Assembly: GCA_017435645.1 (NCBI GenBank)
Contig: JAFSER010000026.1
Span: 1-35,919, forward strand
From: Clostridium sp.
GTDB lineage: Bacteria; Bacillota; Clostridia; Clostridiales; Clostridiaceae
Direction of reading: 5' to 3'
DNA length: 35,919 nucleotides
Position numbers and translations under genes: made by a program. The stretch's first letter is position 1; every line of letters begins with the position of its first letter. This document shows, one piece after another, positions 33,553 to 35,919 of the stretch. The notes beneath the pieces were generated by a model, which saw only the letters and a program-made list of their open reading frames with translations, made no database searches and had not been told where the DNA came from.

Positions 33553-34659
33553 CTATCTATTTAAATATTCTGCTATTACTCTTGCAATATATTTTCCTGT
33601 TAATTTTGCCTCTTGTGCACTATTAACATTTGCTCCAACTTCTAAAAGAACGAAATTATCACTTAAGCTATGATTTATGGCTGTAGCTGCTATTTCATAT
33701 TCATAAGTTTCTCTTATTAGCCCAGGAAATAAATCATTAGTAATATTATACAACTCATCTACTAAAGCTTTATTTTGAGCATATCTTGAACTATTTTGGC
33801 CTGTTACAAACATCATTTTAGCTAAATTTTCATCATTTATATTTGTTGTATAAACACTTTTTAATTTATCAGCTTTAACTAAATCTACTCCATCTCTATG
33901 AAGATCTATAATTAATTTAAAATCACCATATTTATTTAAATATTCTTGTAAGGTCTTATTAGATCTTGAATAAGCTTCATTATATGATACGCAATGATTT
34001 GTTTTATCATTTATTACAGATATTCCATAACCTTCTTCTAATTCCTTAGAAATTACTTCTCCAACTCCTACTACATTGAAATTATTATCAGTAGTTAACG
34101 CTTCTACCTCAGAGTAATTTTCTGTTGTATGCGTATATAATATTAGAACCTCTGGTTTTGAGTTATCTAAAGTTTTCTTTAAAGAAGGATCATAGGCAGA
34201 ACTTACTTTATTTAACTGTTCAATTTCCTCATCTGTCATTCTAGCAACGCTATCATTATTTAATGAAAATGGTACTACGCCTCCTTCATTGCTAATTATT
34301 GATGATGTATCAGCAATATCATTAAATATACTTATTTCATTGGCAACAATATCAAGTGTGTTTATTCCATTTATTCCAATAGCCTCCAAAAATACATCTT
34401 TTATAGAAAGATTACTTTCCACATATGTTCCCTCATCATAAACTGCAGTTTTTACTATTGGCATAGAATAATTAAGCATTTGAACATATGCATATCCACC
34501 TGGATCATTGTAACTATTTAATACATTAATTGCTCTTATAATAAAAATGATAAAAGTAACTACAATTATTAAATATCCAACACTAAAGTTATTCCCATTT
34601 ATACGTATACTTTTTCTTTTTAATCTACTTTTAGATATATTATGTCTTAAAGAATACAT
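33553..34659 (-). CDS. spoIIP: Stage II sporulation protein P
   Basis: Peptidoglycan amidase and endopeptidase of the SpoIIDMP engulfment complex. One N-terminal membrane anchor (about 29-48) is followed by an outside catalytic domain: VLILYTHTTENY (His ligand), YGISVINDKTNH, KLIIDLHRDGV (metal site), FVTGQNSSRYAQNKALVDEL and LLEVGANVNSAQEAKLTGKY. This matches the Amidase_3-like SpoIIP fold. The 368-aa length is normal. AGGGGGAG precedes the ATG. It follows gpr by 67 bases, the conserved gpr-spoIIP order. Confidence 0.96.
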   Translation of the reverse strand: MYSLRHNISKSRLKRKSIRINGNNFSVGYLIIVVTFIIFIIRAINVLNSYNDPGGYAYVQMLNYSMPIVKTAVYDEGTYVESNLSIKDVFLEAIGINGINTLDIVANEISIFNDIADTSSIISNEGGVVPFSLNNDSVARMTDEEIEQLNKVSSAYDPSLKKTLDNSKPEVLILYTHTTENYSEVEALTTDNNFNVVGVGEVISKELEEGYGISVINDKTNHCVSYNEAYSRSNKTLQEYLNKYGDFKLIIDLHRDGVDLVKADKLKSVYTTNINDENLAKMMFVTGQNSSRYAQNKALVDELYNITNDLFPGLIRETYEYEIAATAINHSLSDNFVLLEVGANVNSAQEAKLTGKYIARVIAEYLNR

Positions 34660-34726
34660 ACAACTCCCCCTTTCTTTAATAAGTATATTTATAGAGTTAC
34701 ATAATTATTAATAAATAAAAAAATTT

Positions 34727-35701
34727 TTAGTTCATAAATTTATTTATATCCTCCATATCTAGATTAGGCTGTATTGCCATATTTATTCCATTAGCAATTA
34801 TTTTAGCTAAAGCTTCAATTACTGCATCCACATCTTTTGGTGTTACCATTAAATCCCCAACATATGGATTTAAAACTTCTTTAATTAGCTTACTTTTTTC
34901 CAATCTATCTACAGATTTAAGCATATTATAAAACTCTTTTCCCTTTTCAGCATTACTAATAAGACCATCTAATACTAAATCTATTGTATCATTTGCAATG
35001 GTTGCTGCATGAACAACAGTAGGTACTCCTATTGCAATAACCTTAACACCTAAAGTTTCTTCATTTATTTTCATTCTGTGATTTCCAACACCTGCTCCTG
35101 GTGAAATTCCTGTATCACTAATTTGTATTGTTCTATTTACTCTTTCAAGTTTTCTTGAACCTAGCGCATCTATACATATTACTAAATCAGGTTTAATTTT
35201 ATCTACTAAAGATTTTATTATTTCTCCAGTTTCTATTCCTGTTATTCCAAGAACTCCAGGAGATATACAACAAACAGGTCTTACAGAGTCATCAATTGCA
35301 TCTGGCATAACTTGCTTTAAATGTCTTGTTACCATAATTTTCTCTGTAACCTTAGGGCCTAATGCATCAGGTGTAACATTCCAATTTCCTAATCCAACTA
35401 CTAAAGCTGTTTTTTCTTCTGAAATTTTAACTAATCTTGTCAAAACATTATCCACAACCTTAGAAACATTATCCATAGATTTTCCATCATAAGTTGTAAA
35501 TTCTGGGAAATCTATTGTTATGTAATGTCCCTTAGGTTTTCCAAGTTCTTCTCCTGCTTCATCACTTTCAATAGTTACTGTTGTAATCTTTATATCTCCA
35601 TCTGTTTCCTCATCTACAATAACTCCATCTAGCTCCTTTTTATTTTCTTTAGTATACATATCTCTAGCTTCAATAGCTAAATCTGTTCTTACATTAATCA
35701 T
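34727..35701 (-). CDS. gpr: Germination protease GPR
   Basis: Aspartic-type protease that cuts small acid-soluble spore proteins during germination. The family opening RTDLAIEARDMY is at residue 5. The core includes VVGLGNWNVTPDALGPKVTE, PGVLGITGIETGEII, DLVICIDALGSRKLERVNRT and ISPGAGVGNHRMKI. I chose ATG at 35701, with GGGAGG seven bases upstream, giving 324 aa. A second in-frame ATG at 35731 (with AAGGA) would add ten residues, comparable to the N-terminal propeptide in Bacillus. It is divergent from rpsT and presumably forespore-expressed; I could not assign a convincing sporulation promoter. Confidence 0.96.
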   Translation of the reverse strand: MINVRTDLAIEARDMYTKENKKELDGVIVDEETDGDIKITTVTIESDEAGEELGKPKGHYITIDFPEFTTYDGKSMDNVSKVVDNVLTRLVKISEEKTALVVGLGNWNVTPDALGPKVTEKIMVTRHLKQVMPDAIDDSVRPVCCISPGVLGITGIETGEIIKSLVDKIKPDLVICIDALGSRKLERVNRTIQISDTGISPGAGVGNHRMKINEETLGVKVIAIGVPTVVHAATIANDTIDLVLDGLISNAEKGKEFYNMLKSVDRLEKSKLIKEVLNPYVGDLMVTPKDVDAVIEALAKIIANGINMAIQPNLDMEDINKFMN

Positions 35702-35764
35702 TGAAATACCTCCCAAAAAAACTAATATCATTTTTTATTTTTCCTTAATGTTTCAATTTAATAC

Positions 35765-35793
35765 TTGAACTTATAATATTTCAATGATATAAT
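35765..35793 (+). promoter_or_regulatory. Promoter of rpsT
   Basis: TTGAAC (35765-35770) and TATAAT (35788-35793) with a 17-base spacer: a near-consensus vegetative promoter. It gives a leader of about 80 bases containing a GCAG/CTGC hairpin (35820-35839) and an AT-rich TAAT/ATTA repeat just ahead of the ribosome site. Confidence 0.85.
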
Positions 35794-35879
35794 CTAGTAT
35801 GTTAAAAACGAACTCGAACGCAGATTTCCCCAAAACTGCAAAGAGACCCTAATAAAATTATTAAGGGGGTGAATTTAGA

Positions 35880-35919
35880 ATGGCAAATATTAAATCAGCA
35901 AAAAAGAGAATTAAAGTTA
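35880..35919 (+). CDS. rpsT: 30S ribosomal protein S20, start only
   Basis: The window ends 13 codons into this gene. MANIKSAKKRIKV is the classic S20 N terminus, a 16S rRNA-binding protein of the 30S subunit. The ATG follows AAGGGGGTGA at normal spacing. Its position opposite gpr matches the Bacillus rpsT-gpr arrangement. The rest of the gene lies beyond the window. Confidence 0.95.
   Translation, partial: MANIKSAKKRIKV

Noticed and set aside
35702..35764. Forespore (SigF/SigG) promoter for gpr
   Set aside because: The best candidate, GTATT with GGAAAAATA 15 bases on, misses key -10 positions and lies in AT-rich sequence; not strong enough to list.
1..35919. CRISPR arrays, tRNA genes, insertion sequences, integrases
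   Set aside because: No regularly spaced repeats, cloverleaf sequences, or transposase or recombinase motifs were seen on either strand.

Overview
The window is a 35.9 kb piece of a very AT-rich Firmicute chromosome, most probably a Clostridium sensu stricto species. It carries the endospore genes gpr, spoIIP, yqfC, yqfD and a CotS-like kinase, and class A RNase P RNA. Gene order follows the Bacillus subtilis rpsT-gpr-spoIIP-lepA-hemW-hrcA-grpE-dnaK-dnaJ-prmA-rsmE-mtaB-rpsU-yqfC-yqfD-pgpH-ybeY-dgkA-era-recO-dnaG-sigA-trmK-yqfO neighbourhood. This is core housekeeping DNA. I see no phage, insertion sequence, CRISPR array, tRNA or defence island. Almost everything is on the minus strand; only a CotS-like gene, a patatin-like gene and the start of rpsT point the other way.

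Reading minus-strand transcription from right to left: rpsT diverges from gpr (spore protease), followed by spoIIP (engulfment hydrolase), an unrecognised single-pass membrane protein where Bacillus has yqxA, and lepA. A plus-strand patatin-like phospholipase separates lepA from hemW. A promoter with a perfect CIRCE operator then drives hrcA-grpE-dnaK-dnaJ, followed by prmA-rsmE-mtaB, an HIT hydrolase and rpsU, whose own promoter lies between HIT and rpsU.

The middle holds yqfC-yqfD-pgpH (sporulation proteins and a c-di-AMP phosphodiesterase) and ybeY-dgkA/PAP2-era-recO-DUF4342, where the DgkA protein is fused to a PAP2 phosphatase domain. Next come a CcpN-like HTH/CBS regulator with ppdK (pyruvate phosphate dikinase). 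The left third holds dgt-dnaG-rpoD-trmK-nif3 (the macromolecular synthesis operon), an ACT-domain protein followed by a broken VOC-family fragment, a small membrane protein, and the 5' part of rnpB running off the left edge. Bacillus genes from this neighbourhood that I do not see here are phoH, cdd, glyQS, the PPDK regulatory protein and yqeY.

The most notable observations are in regulation and gene architecture: a lepA leader in which the only Shine-Dalgarno lies about 37 nt from the start across a hairpin; a terminator-like hairpin that contains the Shine-Dalgarno of the gene after spoIIP; an rpoD stop codon inside a terminator stem; palindromes around the ccpN-like/ppdK genes; the kinase-phosphatase fusion; and a decayed VOC gene with an ATA where a start codon is expected. 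No clear new multi-gene system is visible.
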